This document shows positions 4,375 to 5,186 of a stretch of DNA of 5,186 nucleotides, one piece after another. Source of the stretch: Cyanobacteriota bacterium (GTDB lineage: Bacteria; Cyanobacteriota; Cyanobacteriia; Phormidesmidales; Phormidesmidaceae); contig JAIXUR010000256.1 in NCBI GenBank assembly GCA_027483425.1, forward strand, positions 1-5,186, read 5' to 3'. How positions within the stretch are numbered: position 1 is the first letter of the stretch; every line of letters starts with the position of its first letter. Position numbers and translations under genes: made by a program. Under the pieces are notes generated by a model, which ran no database searches, was not told where the DNA came from, and was given only the letters and a program-made list of their open reading frames with translations.

Positions 4375-5186
4375 ATGGCCCTGCCACCCCCTGACTACTT
4401 TTTAAGTTTTATCCCGGCCTATCCCCTGGCTACTCCTCTGGGAGAGATTGCCCACGCCCTCGGCCAGCCCGAAGCCATGACCCGGCCAGGCCGGTTTAGC
4501 CCCCTGGGAGAGGTGACACCGGCGGCGATCGCCCCCAGCCATATTGTGGTGATCGATGACGAAAATCGCCCCTTTGGTTCGATTCCCCTGGGGCGGCTCT
4601 GGGCGGTCTACCATAGCGCTGGGGCGGGTGGGGTTGAGAGGGCCGAGTACCGGCTGCTCGATTGCCAGCCCTGGCTAGAGCCGGTGGTAGAAGTCGTGGT
4701 CAATCAGCCCCTAGACGGCCCAGCCCTTAAAGATCTAGGTGCCCTGGCCCAGGGGGCCGTGTCCCCTGTCCTGGTGGTGGTCGACGCCGAGGGTCAATAC
4801 CTGGGCATTGTGAACCCGCTGCGACTATTGGGCTGGCTAGCCGCGGGTGCTGACGGCGTAGACCCCAGGGAGACCCTGCCTAGGGGATCCATGGCACCGG
4901 GTTCGGCCCTGCTCTGGGGGGCACGTCGGGCCTGGGTGCTGGAGCTCAGCCACGCTCTCAAAACGCCGATTACTACGCTGCTGGGGCTGTCGACCCTGCT
5001 GTTGGACAGCCGGGTGGGGGCGTTGAGCGATCGCCAGTTTCGCTACGTCAGCCTCATGCGCCAGGCTATTCGTAAGCTGACCGCTCTGGTCAACCTGCTG
5101 CTTGACTGGATCCGCCTCGAGTCAGACCAGATTGGCCTAAATCTGGAGCGGGTGCATCTCCAGCCCCTGGCTGACGACCTCCTGCC
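4375..5186 (+). CDS. Sensor histidine kinase with N-terminal CBS-like pair, 3'-truncated by the window edge
   Basis: The first 270 residues of a two-component sensor kinase are visible. Residues about 190-269 form a HisKA dimerisation/phosphoacceptor domain: the H-box ELSHALKTPIT carries the phosphorylatable His193 (4951-4953), followed by the second helix with KLTALVNLLLDWIRLES. The ATP-binding domain would lie beyond the window. The N-terminal part shows two similar units, SHIVVIDDENRPFGSIPLGRL (about 56-75) and PVLVVVDAEGQYLGIVNPLRL (about 131-151), resembling the core of tandem CBS modules, which often bind adenine nucleotides. No membrane segment or signal peptide is visible, so it is probably cytoplasmic. 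The ATG at 4375 is bounded by an in-frame TAG at 4369-4371. A plausible weak promoter lies near 4206-4235. It is divergent from kaiA with a 281-bp shared region. It is not SasA (no KaiB-like domain) and not CikA (no GAF seen). A role in clock input or output is inferred from position only. Confidence 0.85.
   Translation, partial: MALPPPDYFLSFIPAYPLATPLGEIAHALGQPEAMTRPGRFSPLGEVTPAAIAPSHIVVIDDENRPFGSIPLGRLWAVYHSAGAGGVERAEYRLLDCQPWLEPVVEVVVNQPLDGPALKDLGALAQGAVSPVLVVVDAEGQYLGIVNPLRLLGWLAAGADGVDPRETLPRGSMAPGSALLWGARRAWVLELSHALKTPITTLLGLSTLLLDSRVGALSDRQFRYVSLMRQAIRKLTALVNLLLDWIRLESDQIGLNLERVHLQPLADDLL
4525..4532. repeat. HIP1 octamer GCGATCGC
   Basis: Third full copy, in the first CBS-like unit of the kinase gene. 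Many 6-7-base partial matches (CGATCGC, CGATCG) occur elsewhere in the window. Confidence 0.9.
5027..5034. repeat. HIP1 octamer GCGATCGC
   Basis: Fourth full copy, in the HisKA-encoding part of the kinase gene. Four octamers in about 5.2 kb compare with about 0.08 expected under equal base frequencies. Confidence 0.9.

Larger units (their letters stand above)
4264..4407. repeat. Imperfect tandem duplication spanning the kinase start
   Basis: Two units, 4264-4338 and 4343-4407, share TCCCTCCAGGGAAT exactly (4264-4277, 4343-4356), TGGCCCTGCCRCCCC with one difference (4307-4321, 4376-4390) and TTTTAAGT exactly (4331-4338, 4400-4407). The offset falls from 79 to 69 bases because the first unit carries an extra internal duplication. 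The second unit contains the ATG and first eleven codons of the kinase. TCCCT-CC-AGGGA, a 5-bp dyad, occurs once in each unit. Confidence 0.75.

Noticed and set aside
4178..4614. Minus-strand open frames of about 70 codons at 4178-4387 and 4402-4614
   Set aside because: The first covers the repeat region and the second is antisense to the kinase; both are compositionally biased and have no recognisable motif.
4375..5186. Identification of the kinase as SasA or CikA
   Set aside because: SasA has an N-terminal KaiB/thioredoxin-like domain and CikA has a GAF domain before HisKA; the visible 190 N-terminal residues look like neither.

Overview
The window is the circadian clock locus of a cyanobacterium. 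Three genes on the minus strand, kaiA, kaiB and kaiC, encode the complete KaiABC oscillator. The proteins match the Synechococcus elongatus set so closely that KaiC residue numbers coincide through most of the protein. Four full GCGATCGC (HIP1) octamers, a repeat characteristic of many cyanobacteria, support this. KaiA is full length with an N-terminal pseudo-receiver, which argues against Nostocales (short KaiA) and Prochlorococcus (no KaiA). A GC-rich non-heterocystous lineage of the Leptolyngbya/Nodosilinea kind is my best guess, but it is inference only.

Layout from left to right: (1) the 3' two thirds or more of a guanine deaminase gene on the plus strand, cut by the window start; (2) kaiC on the minus strand, whose last codons overlap the deaminase gene tail to tail by 35 bp; (3) an unusually long 247-bp kaiB-kaiC gap with a perfect hairpin just before the kaiC start; (4) kaiB, which contains a perfect 12-bp inverted repeat; (5) a 57-bp spacer; (6) kaiA, with a TTG start; (7) a 281-bp divergent regulatory region with an imperfect tandem duplication; (8) the 5' part of a plus-strand sensor histidine kinase gene with an N-terminal CBS-like pair, cut by the window end.

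In the known clock, KaiA stimulates KaiC autophosphorylation, KaiB bound to phosphorylated KaiC sequesters KaiA, and KaiC autophosphorylates and dephosphorylates at Ser431/Thr432 over about a day. Kinases such as SasA and CikA read the state out. The divergently transcribed CBS-type kinase beside kaiA is neither SasA nor CikA by its visible domains, and is the least explained gene here. The observations most worth following are the kinase, the duplicated translation-start region in front of it, natural KaiC residues at positions known from S. elongatus clock mutants (157, 402, 422, 470), and the kaiB and pre-kaiC inverted repeats. No RNA genes, transposons, CRISPR arrays or convincing terminators were seen, and no stretch longer than 300 bases lacks a gene.
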